Position numbers and translations under genes: made by a program. Source: Erinaceus europaeus (Eukaryota > Chordata > Mammalia > Eulipotyphla > Erinaceidae). Taken from it: a stretch of DNA of 64,000 nucleotides. This document shows positions 1 to 12,040 of the stretch, piece by piece (position 1 is the stretch's first letter; each line of letters starts with the position of its first letter). The notes below the pieces were generated by a model. The model saw nothing but the letters and a program-made list of their open reading frames with translations, was not told the origin of the DNA and searched no databases. The stretch is taken from the NCBI RefSeq assembly GCF_950295315.1, contig NC_080172.1, positions 110,708,353 through 110,772,352 of the forward strand. Direction: 5' to 3'.

Positions 1-424
1 CCATCTAAACACACAGGTCACAAGAGTAGTAGCAATGAGAATTGTGGCATAGTCACTGCAGCTGTTTCCCACACATTCCCAGTCAGAGATGTCATGAATT
101 AAAACATTCAGAGACACTTAAGAAATTATATGACCATCTTATATGGAGAAAGCAGTTATATCAGATAATCACTTCCATATCAATACGTCTACTTATGTTA
201 ATTGATGATTGACAAAGTATTCAACATATTTCGTGTGTAAATATAGCCCAACTCTTCAGTTTGACTATGTACTTATGAGTAAATCTGTATTTGTTATGTC
301 TTTGTATTTCACATTTTGTTCAATGAATTCTCTTAGAATCATAAAAAAATACATATATTAGGAGACACCACCATATGAAGTTTCATTTTATTTTACTTGG
401 ACATTTTATAGAGTATTTTCATTT
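1..424. other. AT-rich intergenic DNA
   Basis: I see no exon, RNA gene or recognisable repeat here. The sequence is AT-rich with no long open frame. Confidence 0.5.
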
Positions 425-600
425 TTTAACATTTTATTTTATTTTAATGAGAGAGAGACACATAGAGAAAGACACAGAGAGGAAGACAATTCTCAGCTCT
501 GGCTTATGGTGCTGCTGGGGACTGGACCTGTGAGCTTTAGCATCAGCAGGAGAGCCATTTTGCATAACCATTATGCTCTCTCTCCCCACCCATCTCTTGA
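425..600 (-). repeat. tRNA-derived SINE (hedgehog type), minus strand
   Basis: Read on the minus strand it has the recurring core seen dozens of times in this window: a 'cataatggttatgcaaa' A-box-like head, then 'ggtcc' and a pyrimidine/A-rich 3' end. It is diverged. The flank 601-1549 holds only the GT repeat and unrecognised sequence. Confidence 0.75.
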
Positions 601-1251
601 GTATTTGAACATAAGTCAGTAAAAGGCTTGGTGCTCACAGAAATCTAAGAGCTGAAAATGGAAAACAGTGAGACCTACATCTCTAGGTAGCATCTCTTTA
701 CAGACATTAGAAACACCTATGAGCCAGGTGTCTTAGGTAATAAGAGCTCACAGTGTGATCAGAATGTTCTCTCTTGTAAATATCCTATGGACTGTTTTGA
801 AACTCCTCCTTACAATGAACATATGATCCAGTGAGTGTTACCCAGACATAGAGTAAGCCTTGAATGTGTGTGGATCTTGGTTCAGTTTTTGTAACAGTGA
901 AAAGCAGAGCCTTGATTGTCCAGCTGCATGCCATAAATAATAAGACTGCAATATACAGAGCACGGTGGATATGTCTGCATGTTTTTATGTATTCTGTCAA
1001 ATAAAGGAAGAAATAATGGCTGCCCAGAGCAGCTGATTCTTGTGCAGGTACTGAGCCCCAGCAACAAGTCTGTTGGCAAAACAAACAAATAAACAAACAA
1101 AAACAGAAAGGAGAATTTTGAAGTAAAACTTGAACTGGTTTAATGAATTGCACTACAGCAAAGGACTCTGGGTAAGGAAGGCAGGGAGAGAAGTCTGCGA
1201 ACATGCTAGCACTTCCAGTCCCTAGTCTGAGATGATGGACCTGATTTTGGG

Positions 1252-1254
<3 letters not shown>

Positions 1255-1294
<40 letters not shown>
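1255..1294. repeat. (GT)n microsatellite
   Basis: About 20 uninterrupted GT units, seen directly. Confidence 0.98.
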
Positions 1295-1295
<1 letters not shown>

Positions 1296-1549
1296 AGTAT
1301 AGAAATTTATCTGACTGATATGAGTTATACCCATGTTCCAACCACATTAACCACCCAATAAAAATGAAGAAAAATTGAAACTAAGTGAATATTTATGATG
1401 TCAAGTAATAAAATGCCTAAAATCCAGTGTTTATCATTGAAAAATGTGCTTTTGGGTGTAGGGAGATATTCTCCCCAAAATCTTGTGGATTATTAGTAAA
1501 TCACTAATAAAAATTTCATGAAATGCAATTTTTTGGCATGAAAAATAGG

Positions 1550-1715
1550 CTTTTGGGTGATCCTGGAGTGGTGCTGTGGTTAAGGCACTAGACTCTCAAG
1601 CATGAAGTCCTGAGTTCAGTCCCCATCAGCACATGTCTGGAGCGATGTTTGGTTCTTTCCCTCTCTCCAATTATCTTTCACATGAGTAAATAAAGAAATA
1701 TTTTTTAAAAATAAA
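1550..1715 (+). repeat. tRNA-derived SINE, plus strand
   Basis: Shows the second recurrent SINE core of the window ('gtggttaaggcactagactc', then 'gttcagtcccc'), ending in an A-rich tail. Closely related copies lie at 48818-48975 and 51810-51965. Confidence 0.85.
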
Positions 1716-2042
1716 AAAATGCTTTGATAAAATGTTGACAAGTGAATAATTATGTATACAAATCATCACATTCTGAATTAACATTAAACTCTATGGAAAG
1801 GCAATAATCCAGTCTGAAATCTGTTCATCTGAAAATAAAGGCATAAGAACACTTCAATCCAGGGAGCATCTGCCAGAAGGCTGGTGGTTGACTGGTATCC
1901 ATTTCACTCACAAATAACAGACTTTAAAAAAAAAAATAATGAAGGTATGGAACAAAAATTTAAAACTCCTTCTTCATCCACTGTTACTTTACCATAGTTG
2001 AATGACCACAGTTGCATGATGGGTCCTTAGCAGAGGAGGGTA

Positions 2043-2460
2043 ACTTACCAGATGAGATGAATTCGGCTGTGTGCTCAGAACTCAGGTCTCCAGAGAACCC
2101 ACAGGCAGACTGAAGAGCTGGAAGAATCTGATTTACCATTTGGGGACCTACACTTTTATATCCCATTTAGGATACACCCTACACACCCAAATCCCTATAG
2201 GAGACAAGCTAATTACGCAGATCCCAAAATCCTATCAGGTTAAGACCCTCCCCAGATGAAATGATTAGATAGCACACCTCCATTTGGCCTAGAGACCAAT
2301 TTTGCTTGACTGTGGGTGTGATTCATATCAAGTGTTTCATGGAGTTGTCTCCAAATATGCACTCAGTGCTGGTGTGATATTGGGGAGATTACAATATGCT
2401 TCTACAGAACCCCAAAAACATAGAAACTGGACAGATCAGTGTTTTCTTAGCCACATCTTC
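2043..2460 (-). promoter_or_regulatory. Inverted copy of the TATA + first-exon + splice-donor module
   Basis: On the minus strand this segment aligns with the modules in front of PRAME-like units B and C. TATAAAA lies at 2160-2154, a short leader ends at 2049, and a GTAAGT donor lies at 2048-2043. It points out of the left end of the window, opposite to all PRAME-like exons seen here. It may be the promoter and 5' noncoding exon of a divergent family member beyond the window, or a copy of an LTR-like repeat. No transcript evidence is available. Confidence 0.5.
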
Positions 2461-2462
2461 AC

Positions 2463-2600
2463 TTTTCCATTTATTATTATTATTATTTCCCAGAATACTG
2501 ATTAACTCTGGTTTATGGTGGTGCGGGGGATTGAAGCTGGGTCTTCTGAGCCTCCAGCATGACTGTCTTTTTACATAACCATTATGCTATTTATCCCTAC
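2463..2600 (-). repeat. SINE, minus strand
   Basis: Minus-strand SINE core with 'cataaccattatgcta' at its right edge and a TTA-rich (A-tail complement) left edge. Confidence 0.8.
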
Positions 2601-2799
2601 ACCGGAAGTATCCATGTTGAACTTGAAGCTCATATCATAACGATTCCTGGCACTACAAAATACAACTAAAAGGGAACAAGGCAGTTGAACCAATCAGTGT
2701 AGTTGGATAGAGACAGACTGGGGTAGGAATTAAATTTCCAATGCCCTTGACTAACAGAGAAGTGATTCCAGAAGCCAGAACTATGTCGTTCTGCACCTC

Positions 2800-3228
2800 A
2801 AAAAGAGTCTAGGTGCAAACTCCCAGAGGGAGAAATAGTAGATGACCAATGAGCTCTGAATCACAATCTACCAGCACTTCAGCATGTGTCAGCAGGACTC
2901 TGATTATTTCTTTGTTTTTCTTTTTATTTATTTGTGAGAGGCAGGCTGGGAGTATGGATCCTTCAGTCAATGCCTATGTTCAGCAGGAAAGCAAATACAG
3001 AAGCCAGGCCTTCCACCTTCTGCATCCCACAATGACCCTGGGTCCATACTCTCAGAAGTATAAAGAATAGGAAAGCTATCAGGGGATGGGATGGGATATG
3101 AGATCTGATGGTGGAAATTGTGTGGAGCTGTACCCCTCTTATCCTATGGTTTTGTTAATGTCTCCTTTTTAAAATAAATAAATAAATAAATAAGGAAAAT
3201 AAAATAAAGAAAAACAAAGAAATAATTA
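2800..3228 (+). mobile_element. L1 3'-end fragment
   Basis: The stretch 'gaggcaggctgggagtatgg', the 'atgaccctgggtcc' block, 'ggtggaaattgtgtgga' and a (TAAA)n tail match the last 400 bp of the L1 at 12580-23492. It is 5' truncated, with no coding capacity. Confidence 0.8.
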
Positions 3229-3239
3229 GACAGTATGTG

Positions 3240-4464
3240 TATTCCACTGGACTTTAATCATGAGATGCTGAGGACAATGTTTCAGAGTTATGGAAGGGAA
3301 CCCTTGCTTAGATGCTTGGAGGAATATTCAGTCTAGTGTAGGTGGTTGGTTCTCAGGTTCTGGTCAGAAGAGATCTCTTAAATGAGTAGACAACTAAGGT
3401 TGAAGGGGACTGTGAAGATGAGATCCCATACAGTGCCTCTAATTCCTGAACTGCAAGCTGTGAAGAGGCAGGATTGTGAATACACAGACAGCGCAAGCAT
3501 GCAGAGGGCACTAAAAGTCTCCAGTTGAGGAGTGAGAAAATCTAGCAGAGCATATGCTGAGTATGGGGAGGAGTCAGGGAGGCCCTGAAGATTGGCAGGT
3601 CTCCTAGATGCTGTGGGACTTTGTTCTGGTCTGATCTATGACATTATCCTCAATAGTGTCACCCAGTCAGAGATGGGGATAATGTCATAACTGCTAGAGT
3701 CCAATGTAGGTCTGAAGGCAGCCTGAGTTAAATCATCTTCATTTGTGTTCAATGATGCTGTTAAAGGTGCCAACATATTTGTATAAAGTGGCCATTTTTT
3801 TAGTATGTTTAGCATATCCAAATGTTATGCATTAAAAAAAAAGAAAGGCAGAAAGAAAGAGGAAGAGATGTGTGCATTTCTCTTCCTGAAAGTGAAGAAA
3901 TGTGTTAGAAATTGCCAGGCTCCTATGTACACTGAAGAGGTTGCAGCCTTAAGTCACACTATGCTAACTTTTGTTGGTTGTGGCCAGGTGTTGGGCTGCG
4001 CCGCAGAGAAGAGAGGGAGAGAGAGGAGGTCCAGAGCAAGTGGGGTACACAAATCTTTATTATAGGATGGGGGGTGGCTCAGGCCACGTGGAGTCAGCCG
4101 ACAATGGCTGTCCCCACAACCTCACCACAGGGCAAGAAGGAGAGCATGCAGAGAGAGAGAGAGAGAGAGAGAGCTGAAGGAGCCCAGAGAGAGAACAAGA
4201 GGGGTAAGTGAGGGAGCTTTTATTGGGCCACAACCAGGGATGACGTGTGGGGACAGGATTGGTTGAAGGGGGCACTGCTAGGATTTCGTGGAGCGTGGTA
4301 AAATCTGGGGGCAGAGACTGCATCAGAATAATTCCTCAGCATCAAACTCTGGTTGACAACAGACCTGAGCCTTGGTGTATCCTGACCTCCAAAGAACTTA
4401 CACTCTCATGCCAATGCCATTGTCCATTCTAACCTCCCTCCCCTCTTTCTCTTTCTCTTTCCAG
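3240..4464 (+). pseudogene. Intron-2 remnant of PRAME-like unit A, with an inserted LTR
   Basis: The segment aligns with intron 2 of unit C (about 55740-56554), including the 'catcagactttaacca' type start and the text just before the exon 3 acceptor. No exon 1 or exon 2 homologue of unit A is present upstream. The unit is therefore cut off at its 5' side, where the homology meets the L1 fragment that ends near 3230. Confidence 0.7.
3972..4323 (-). mobile_element. Solo LTR, minus strand, in unit A intron
   Basis: Absent from the matching intron of unit C. Read on the minus strand it has an AATAAA signal before a pyrimidine-rich U5-like stretch, and it ends in CA. A (GA)n tract lies at 4146-4173. 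It resembles the LTR at 7600-8003. The U3 edge is approximate and I find no convincing target duplication. Confidence 0.55.
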
Positions 4465-5061
4465 GAGCCTTGCCATTCCCCTGGAGGTCTTCTCACTCAC
4501 TAACTGCACTCTTACAGAGGATACTTGACTCACCTGTTCCAGAACCTGAAAGGACCTGTGTCTGAGGGGACTCCCCTTGACCTCTGTCAGTGAGCCCCTG
4601 CGAGCTCTGCTGGAGGTAAATGCAGCCACCCTCCAGCACCTGGACGTGGGTATGTGTGGCCTCCAGGACACCCAGCTTGAGGCCCTGCTCCCTGCCCTGA
4701 GCAGCTGCTCCCAGCTCAGCTCCCTCAGCCTGCATGGGAACCACCTGTCCATGGACACCTGGAGAAGCTGCTGTGCTGCACCTCGGGCCTCAGCAGGTTG
4801 AGACAAGAGATCTATCTGGCCCCTCTGGAGACTTTCAGCCCTCAGGGAGTTCTGCAGCCTCAGACATTTGATTTGCTTTGTATTCAGATTTCCAAGATTC
4901 TCAAGGACCTTAAACATTCCAGATTCATCATGGTGAGCACTGGTCACTGTTCTTACTGTGCCAGGAAAATGTTCAGAAACTGGAAGCTCATCATTCTGCC
5001 CTGTTTGTCCTGTTTCAGGGACTATAAGAAGCTGTCATTCAGGCCCACAGGTAGTGAGTGA
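4465..5061 (+). pseudogene. PRAME-like unit A, broken terminal exon
   Basis: Corresponds to exon 3 of unit C, the leucine-rich-repeat half of a PRAME-family protein. It follows a good acceptor (pyrimidine tract, CAG at 4462-4464) and starts in frame. One base is missing near 4517, which gives a TGA at 4526-4528. About 14 bases covering the 'HITHL' part of the next repeat are lost near 4543. The LRR text then continues in other frames (from 4577 and from 4798). The CXXC-X14-CXXC C-terminal motif is still recognisable (about 4959-5021). No other coding exon exists upstream, so this is a dead remnant. Confidence 0.88.
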
Positions 5062-5317
5062 CAGCTAGCAACTTTGTTTCTCACTGTGCACACAACCCTG
5101 CTTCTGACACCAGGTCCATGGGATGGGGAAGCCCAGGAGACCCAGCCTCGTGCTAGCCTGCCAGGAGTACAATTGACTCCGCACTGTGAAGTGACTTCCG
5201 GGACGTGGGTCTAGTAGAATCAGATGCAGGAATTTTGTAAATACTTGAATCAGAATTTGGGTCTCAATTCATGTGTGCTATTTTCCTTTTGAATGTTTCC
5301 TTTTTGAAATGTTGGGA

Positions 5318-5323
5318 AATAAA
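5318..5323 (+). terminator. Poly(A) signal AATAAA of unit A
   Basis: AATAAA in the same sequence context as the unit C signal at 57430, about 260 bp after the stop. Confidence 0.75.
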
Positions 5324-5339
5324 ATGGATGTTAATGCAA

Positions 5340-5989
5340 TGTCTCTCTAGTCCTTGTTCATTTTCCTTCTAGCACCCTTACTATCTCCCATAACTGTATA
5401 GAAGCAGCCTGTGAGTACTCTGTGATCAGACACCATCTAATAACATGATAGACCACAGCAGAGCACAGCTGGTGTGTCATTCACCTGCTGGTTTCTTGAA
5501 ATATTTATGCATTTGTTTATTTATTATACGTAGGGAAAAAGTATAATGACCACTCACCACAATGCTAAAGTCAGCTGAATATATAGGAGATAATTATTTC
5601 CTATGTAGCTTTAAGCTCTGTCTTGACTACACAGTATGTTATGGAAGAATCAGGTTGAATGTTTCAAGATCCTCAGCTGCCTAGAGTTGAGTTCTGCATA
5701 TCTAATTTATTATTTTAACAACTTAGTGCTTCTAATTTCTGAACAATAATAATCCTGACATCAGTCTTAAATGGTTCAATAATTCTAAAATTATGTTTTG
5801 AATACAAAGTTACCTACAACCTTACAGCAGATAGATCAGAATCATATGGTTTTGCCAGGTGCTAAGATGTAGTTATTAGTAGATACCATTACACGACATA
5901 TAACATCATATGACACAGTGAGTTCAAATAGAATATGAGAAATTCCCACCATGGTATTTTCAAAGTATGCCAAGCTCTCAACTAATTTG
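5340..5989. other. Unrecognised AT-rich spacer
   Basis: Present after unit A but not aligned by eye to the stretch after unit C. No exon or named repeat is seen. Confidence 0.4.
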
Positions 5990-6700
5990 ATGATAATAAA
6001 AATGAACTATTGCTGTCTGAAACTCTGAGATTGCAAAAAATGCTTCCCAGTCTTTTAAGACCCATGTCAGACTCAGTCCTGAACCCGAGACTTTGCTCTC
6101 CTCTTGAACCATTACAATGTTAAACTGCCTCTGCTGACCTCAATTAAAGAACAGAACAAATGCCACCATGCCCCATTATACTGCCACTGACTTATGCCTT
6201 TGGATTATATCCCAGTGACACCAAGTCTGATATTTCAACCTTTCAACTGCAACAGTTTGGTGAGACCTTCCCTAACACATGGAACCACCTTGTTCTATTT
6301 CAGGTGGTGCACTCTCTAACCACCTTGCAGACCCTAGATACAGGCTAGCACCTAAGAGGCACATATATACAAGTGTCCATCAGGTAGGGGCACATACATA
6401 ACTCAGAGGAAAAGGCTTAGTAGTCCTCTGTGATTACATTGAGACCTAAACAGCTTGGCAGTGTATCAGAAAGGCCTTAGAAGGCTCCACAGATTGTCTA
6501 CTCAAGGATTCACTGCTTAGACCCAGACACATTCATACAGCCTACTTCACTCCCCTCAGTCACACTATATCCTCAACTAGCTACACAAACAAAGTAACAT
6601 ATATGTCCTAATATCTTGGACAGCTACAGCATTATTGTCACCCCTGGATAATCACTGTCTACAATTATCCAAGAGATACACAGTCAAATATATGTATATA

Positions 6701-7056
6701 TGTTGTTATGCTTCTAGTTCTGCTTCTGGGATCCCTTCTGTTACATTGCTTGACATTGTGGTCTACTTACATGGTCATTCTGTTACATTGGTTTGGTCTC
6801 ACTCCCCCTGCCTCTGGGAGATTTTGGTTTAGCCCTTGCCTTTTCGTGCTTCTTTCTTCTCCCCACCCCCTATCCTACATACTTCCTTGGTTCCTGACAG
6901 GACAGAACTGTGTGGTGATTAGATTAGATTAGTTTTTTGAACCATTCGCTCATAAATAAAGAAGTACTGTTTATCCACTCAGCCATGTGTCCCTGGTCGT
7001 CTGTCTCCTGCCGCGAAGCTAGCCTGGCATACTGGTGCCATGAACTTTGACTGACA
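6701..7056 (+). mobile_element. Solo LTR of a class II ERV
   Basis: Begins TG, ends CA, and is flanked by TATATA on both sides (6695-6700 and 7057-7062). Six-base duplications fit class II (betaretrovirus-like) integration. AATAAA lies near 6955, before the 'ccctggtcgtctg' U5 block shared with the LTRs at 43529 and 62214. The sister copy near 59030 lacks it, so the insertion postdates the segmental duplication. The AT-rich flank makes the duplication less decisive than the empty site. Confidence 0.8.
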
Positions 7057-7599
7057 TATATATATATGAAAATTTTAGCTTAAACTGTATTGTAATCCTA
7101 GGTCTGTTTCTTCTCTAACTTAAGTCCAGATTCCATCGCCTGTAGCCCTAATCTTGGAATCACTGTTCCACCATCAATGGTTACTTTATACAAGAAGGAA
7201 TCATAAGCCTTATGTGAGCTTCTTCAGGACCTTGTTCTCACTATGAACTAGCAATGGTAGGGACTGTCACACTTTCTGAATGGGAGCTGGGTCATCCTAT
7301 CTGCCAATCAAGGAAAACTCAGCCTGAAATAAGTGTAGCCTAGAATGTTCCCGTCTGTGACCATGGATTGTGAGTTCAGGCTGACAAAGTCTCAGAGGTT
7401 ATACAGGCTTCTGTGCTATAAATATGAATATATATGGGCCCTGGTCAGGTGGATATGGTAGACAGTTCATTGTGTTTATATATTTTCTTTACATTTGGGA
7501 GCTACTGTCTGCCCTGGTCCAGCTTTCTAGTCCTATTCTCAACTCTGATGCTATCATCTCAATCAATATTTTTACTCTGCCTCCATGTTAGCCATCAAG

Positions 7600-8003
7600 T
7601 GTCTGGCTGTTCTAGGAAGGAGAAAGAGGAGATTCAGAGCAGAGAGGGAACAGAAATCTTTATTCCTGTGGACACCTCAGAGTTGGGTGAGAGCGCAGTG
7701 GTTTGGGCCATGTGGAGCTAGCAAAATGGTCACCTCCCTGTAAGTGCAGCAACCCTCCTCAGTGTCTGCAGGTGAAGGGGCTAAGAGAATGAGGAGCAGA
7801 AGAAGAAGGGTTTTTATGGGAGAAAGTTGGGATGTGATTGGCTAGGAAACAAGGCACTCAGGTATAGTATCACAGTTCTAGCAGGAATGGGAAGGGGGAG
7901 AATTAAACAAGGTGCTCGGGGATTATAGTATCAACTCTTGCAGGGAACTGAAAATGTCCTGAGGAGACAAGATGGTGGATGTGACCACATCTGCACAATG
8001 TCA
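7600..8003 (-). mobile_element. Solo LTR, minus strand
   Basis: Minus-strand LTR related to the one at 3972-4323 (shared AATAAAGATTT and U5 text). The duplicate block at about 59824 runs from the same left flank ('gttagccatcaag') straight to the right flank without it. The right edge is approximate. Confidence 0.65.
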
Positions 8004-8644
8004 TGTACCCATAGGTGCAGTGCTAAAGTAGGCCTTCTAACTTCTTTCTACCCCCAAATACCTATTCTCATCTGCTTTTTCCTAGTATTTGTTTCCTGAT
8101 TATTCAACATTTTGCTTTGCTTTGGTGCCTTTTCACCACCAAGTTGCAGATGCTAGTATGACTCCATCTTGAACCCCCTTGGCAAATGATTTCACTAATG
8201 TGTCTGTAACCTCACCTCCCCAGAGCCCTCCTTCCTCCTAGGCAAAGAGGAATAGGGTGGGGCTAGGGATTCACCTGCCAATGCCCATGTGCAGGAGAGC
8301 AGCAATGACAGAAGCCAGACCTTCCACTATCTGGACTCCATAAAGGATTTTGATCCATAGTCCCAGAGAGGGAGACATGTTAGTGGTAGATGACCAGAGA
8401 TCTCTGAAATCCAATTCCATCAGCACCTGGAGATAGAAGAAAATAAAAAAAAAAGAAAAAGGAAAGTAAATCTCAAAGAATAATAGGTATAGGTTTGACT
8501 AAAATGGAAGAAAAACCTGAGCCATAAGGAAAACATGGAAAATTTATATAAATATAGCTACTTATAGAAGTAATTGTCAACCTTTATCTGAGACCTTAGG
8601 AGATTAACTGTATTTTTCAAAGGAGGGAATGCATACAGGGAACT

Positions 8645-8795
8645 CTGGTGGTAGTATAGGTGTGGAATTTTATACCTATTATACAAGGTATGTTATTATG
8701 CAAACAGACTCTCATGCCTGAGGTTAGAAGTCCCAGGTTCATTCCTTCAAACACTATAAGATAGACATGAGCAATGCTCTGGATAAAATAAAAGA
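8645..8795 (+). repeat. SINE, plus strand
   Basis: 'ttatgcaaacagactctcat', then 'cccaggttcattcc' and an A-rich tail. The same copy is present at 60525-60640 in the duplicate block, so it predates the duplication. Confidence 0.8.
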
Positions 8796-8799
8796 AATA

Positions 8800-9005
8800 A
8801 TTTTTATTATTTTATTATCCAATAATTTATTTATTGGATAGAGACAACCAGAAGTTGAGAGGAAGAGGTGATAGAGAGGGAGAGAGACAGAGAAAAACTG
8901 TCTCACCAGTTGTGAAGATTTCCTCCTACAGGTAGGGACTAGGGGTTTGAACCTAGGTCTTTTCACATTGTCACATGTGCACTCAACAAGGTGCTACACC
9001 TCCTG
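8800..9005 (-). repeat. SINE, minus strand
   Basis: Minus-strand SINE with 'gggtttgaacctaggtc' as its B-box-like part. Also duplicated at 60640-60850. Confidence 0.8.
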
Positions 9006-9044
9006 GCCCCAAATATACACACATATATATATATAATTTCATGG

Positions 9045-9292
9045 TATTTTGATGAGTAGTTTCATAGGAGGCTGAGTGTATATTTACTATAAACAAGTTC
9101 AAGTCCCTGGCTCCACATGCAGGGGAGAAATTCCATAATTAGTGAAGTGTTTCACTCTTTCTCTTCTTCTCCCTCTCCCTCTCTCTCTTTCTCTCTCTCT
9201 ATCTCTCTTCTCTCTCCTCCCTTTTCTCTATGTCTTATTGTCTCTCCTTCCACTCTCAATTTCTAAGGCCCTTTCAAATAAAATCAAAGTCA
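9045..9292 (+). repeat. SINE with long pyrimidine tract
   Basis: Diverged plus-strand SINE: 'caagtccctggctccacatg', then a (TC)-rich tract (9150-9230) and 'caaataaaatcaaa'. Shared with about 60850-61090. Confidence 0.7.
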
Positions 9293-9299
9293 ATTAAAT

Positions 9300-12040
9300 A
9301 AATATAAAAAAGAAGTTCGAAGACTCAGTGGGGTACTACTTTGGAAATTAAGAGTATGATACTGTAACTTTGGGACAAAGTGGATGAAGAAGGTGATATG
9401 CTCAGTGAGGTAAGTATGGAGGTGATAGACAACTAACACACAGTTTTTGTTTTCTTTGTATATGGAATGGAGTATTGAATTACATGAATGTTTCATCATC
9501 CCTGGAAAAAAAAGCAACAAACTTATGTGACATTCTGAGAACTGTGGTGGTTAACTTGGGCACAGGTAGGCACAGACATGTGGTGTTGGATGAGGTGTTG
9601 TATATGTCTCATCTTTAAACATTATTCTATTATGCTCACTGCTATCATCTTCATTTGACAGGTGTTGGTCATTTACAGTACAGTTGTGGGCACATGTATA
9701 AATGTTTTCATTCCATAAAGACTGGTGTCTGCAAAGCAGTCTCACCCACATCTCAGGCCCTTTCTAGCACCATGCAACAGCACCCAGAGGACCCTCCTCC
9801 AACCCCTCCCTGCCATTCTTTCTCTTTCAATTCAATAAAGGGACAAATTTGACTAGATTTTCTGCTGCCTTTTAAGGGGATGGTAGTGGGGAACCTGTTT
9901 CTAAACTGGTAAATGAACAATCATTGAGGCAGGAGACATGGGTCTCCAACTCCACAAATCTACAGCATCTGAGTGAAACCTCATGCTGGTGAGGGCTCTG
10001 GGGACAATGGTTTGTCAGGGCAGGTTCTTGAGATATAGAAATGTCTAGTCAGGTGGGGATACTGGGTCATGGAGGCGGCTTTGTTTGTGTTCTCATCACC
10101 GGAACTAAATCAGAAAACTGCATCCTCAGCTCAATCATTGTGTCACCTAAATGTGGCCTGAAAACTAAAACGGTTTTATTTCATGATTTAGTTCTCCAGT
10201 GTGTGGTATTTCAGGGACATCAGCTGCCTGCCAACTCAGCATTTCACTGATCATAAGCTAACTTAACGTTGACAACTGTCACTATTGCTGATCCAGAATA
10301 TATACTTACAGTTCTTTTGGAAAGAATTTTCTCTATTTCAAAAAGCAATTAGAATTTTTTCATTAGAGATTTAGTAATAGTTTACATGATTACAAGTATA
10401 TATGGAGGGTTAGAGAGATAGGGCCATGGTTGTGCAAAACCATTTTGATGCCTGAGAAAGCACATGTTCCAAGTTTAATACCAGCAACACCAAAAGCCAG
10501 AGTTGAGTAGTGCTGTGATAATATAAAATAATATAAGAATAGAATAGGTAAGATAATATTTTGGGGGCATATTCCATTTCACCCCCATGGTCAAAATTCT
10601 ATGGCCCCAACCTTAGCAATAACTGTCATAATTCTTACAAAACTAGCTCAATCCCTGCGACTTGTGTGAGGGGCAGTCCGTGTACTTCAATACTCAATTG
10701 CTTACATGAGAGAAACTACCCAATACTAGTCTATCACCTCCATACTGACTTCACAGAGCACAGTCACCCTCAGCTTCATTGGTCCTAAAGGACCCAATAT
10801 TACCCTTTCAAACTGTAGGGTAGTACTCCCTTGAGTCCCCTAATTTCTTCATCCACTCTTGTGTAGTTGGGTATGGGAAACAGTGCAAAACACACTCTGT
10901 CTATGCCTTAAAATAAGGACTGAGACTTGGTGAGTCATGAGCAAAGCAAAAGTTTGACATATATATATATATATATAAACCAGCAATCACGCCAAAGGCA
11001 ATCTTCAGAGCCTTTTTATACGTTACTGGACATGGGAACAACCTGTCCTCTTCCCCTCTAGTGAGAGAGAACTGGCTCTCAATCTAACCATGTTCAGGAA
11101 AAGGGGATGGGTGCTGATATTAGGAGGGAGTCTGGGGTCTGCTATAATGGGAAAGGGAGTGCAAGGAAGGGGATTTTGGAGAGGACAATGTGGCTATCAT
11201 GGGAAAGGAAGAGTGATGAGGGTCCTGGGAAGTCTATGCTAATTGTGAAGAAAAACAAGGCATGGTTGTCATCACATAGACAGGTAACAATCAGGGGTCT
11301 GTAGTCAGTCTAGATTGATAGACATCAATGTAAAGTCTACAAACCACCTGGGCCATATCATACAATGGGCATTTCAGCTGCCTTCACAGCTGGAGTGTGA
11401 GGATGGCAGCTGTGAACGTAGGGGTCCAACTGTCCCCTTGAATCTAAGAGAAAGTAATGATCATGCTTCTCTTCAAATGATATGCAAAACCAGTGTCAAC
11501 ACTTATAAAATATGTGCATGAATTCTGTGAGTTAACTTCCTTATTAAGATTTCTCAATTCCAATATTTACATACTTTTCAACACGAATATTTGTTTTCTT
11601 CTTGCATAGACACCAGATTTTTTTCAGAAATACTGAAAAAAAAAGTCTTTTTTAAGTTCCCACATAATAAAATTGCTCTGAACTGCCAGTAGGTGGCAGT
11701 TAAAAGTACAGACTAGGAGTTTTCCTCAATGACTGAAGATGGTCCATCCTTCCTGCCTCCTCTCTCTACCCAAGGCTGTTAAATGAGGAGAATCATGAGT
11801 TATTGATAGCATGTGTGCAAGCTGATATCCCAGGCTCCTTTGCCTAACTACCCTGAGTACAGGGTTCAGTTGCAGGGTCAACATGCAGACTTCTCACAGA
11901 TTTGTCATAGATTTGGGTTGACTACTATTTCCATAACTGTCTATCTCTATTGTTCCCTATTTTTTCCTATGGTCCTCCTTTCTCTTCCATTTTAAGTCAC
12001 ACGTGAACCTATTACGACCTCTGAATTTATTTTTAAACAC
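9300..12040. other. Intergenic DNA with old repeat fragments
   Basis: 9330-9520 looks like a very old L1 3'-end ('gctcagtgaggtaag'). 9750-9845 is a SINE remnant. 10400-10535 is a plus-strand SINE. 10965-10978 is an (AT)n tract. The remainder has only short chance open frames, and I see no exon with splice sites and homology to a known family. Confidence 0.45.
10400..10535 (+). repeat. SINE, plus strand
   Basis: Diverged core ('ccatggttgtgcaaaacc', then 'gttccaagtttaatacc') followed by an A/T-rich tail. Confidence 0.65.

Larger units (their letters stand above)
5990..8460 (+). mobile_element. Old L1 3'-UTR block, interrupted by two LTRs
   Basis: The blocks 'ttggtgagacctt', 'ggtggtgcactctctaa', 'ctagatataggctagc' and a poly(A)-ended tail follow the order of the L1 3'UTR at 22600-23480 but are more diverged. 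The whole block recurs at about 58335-60300, and part of it again at 57780-58250. It forms part of the duplicated DNA downstream of units A and C. Confidence 0.65.

Noticed and set aside
2849..3070. Small proteins predicted in 'MDxPVNAHVQ'-type frames (also near 23022 and 44665)
   Set aside because: All are the same stretch of L1 3'UTR, which happens to be open in several copies.
4429..4947. 172-codon open frame on the minus strand
   Set aside because: Antisense shadow of the PRAME-like LRR exon. Similar antisense frames appear at 37651-37890 and 56648-56887.
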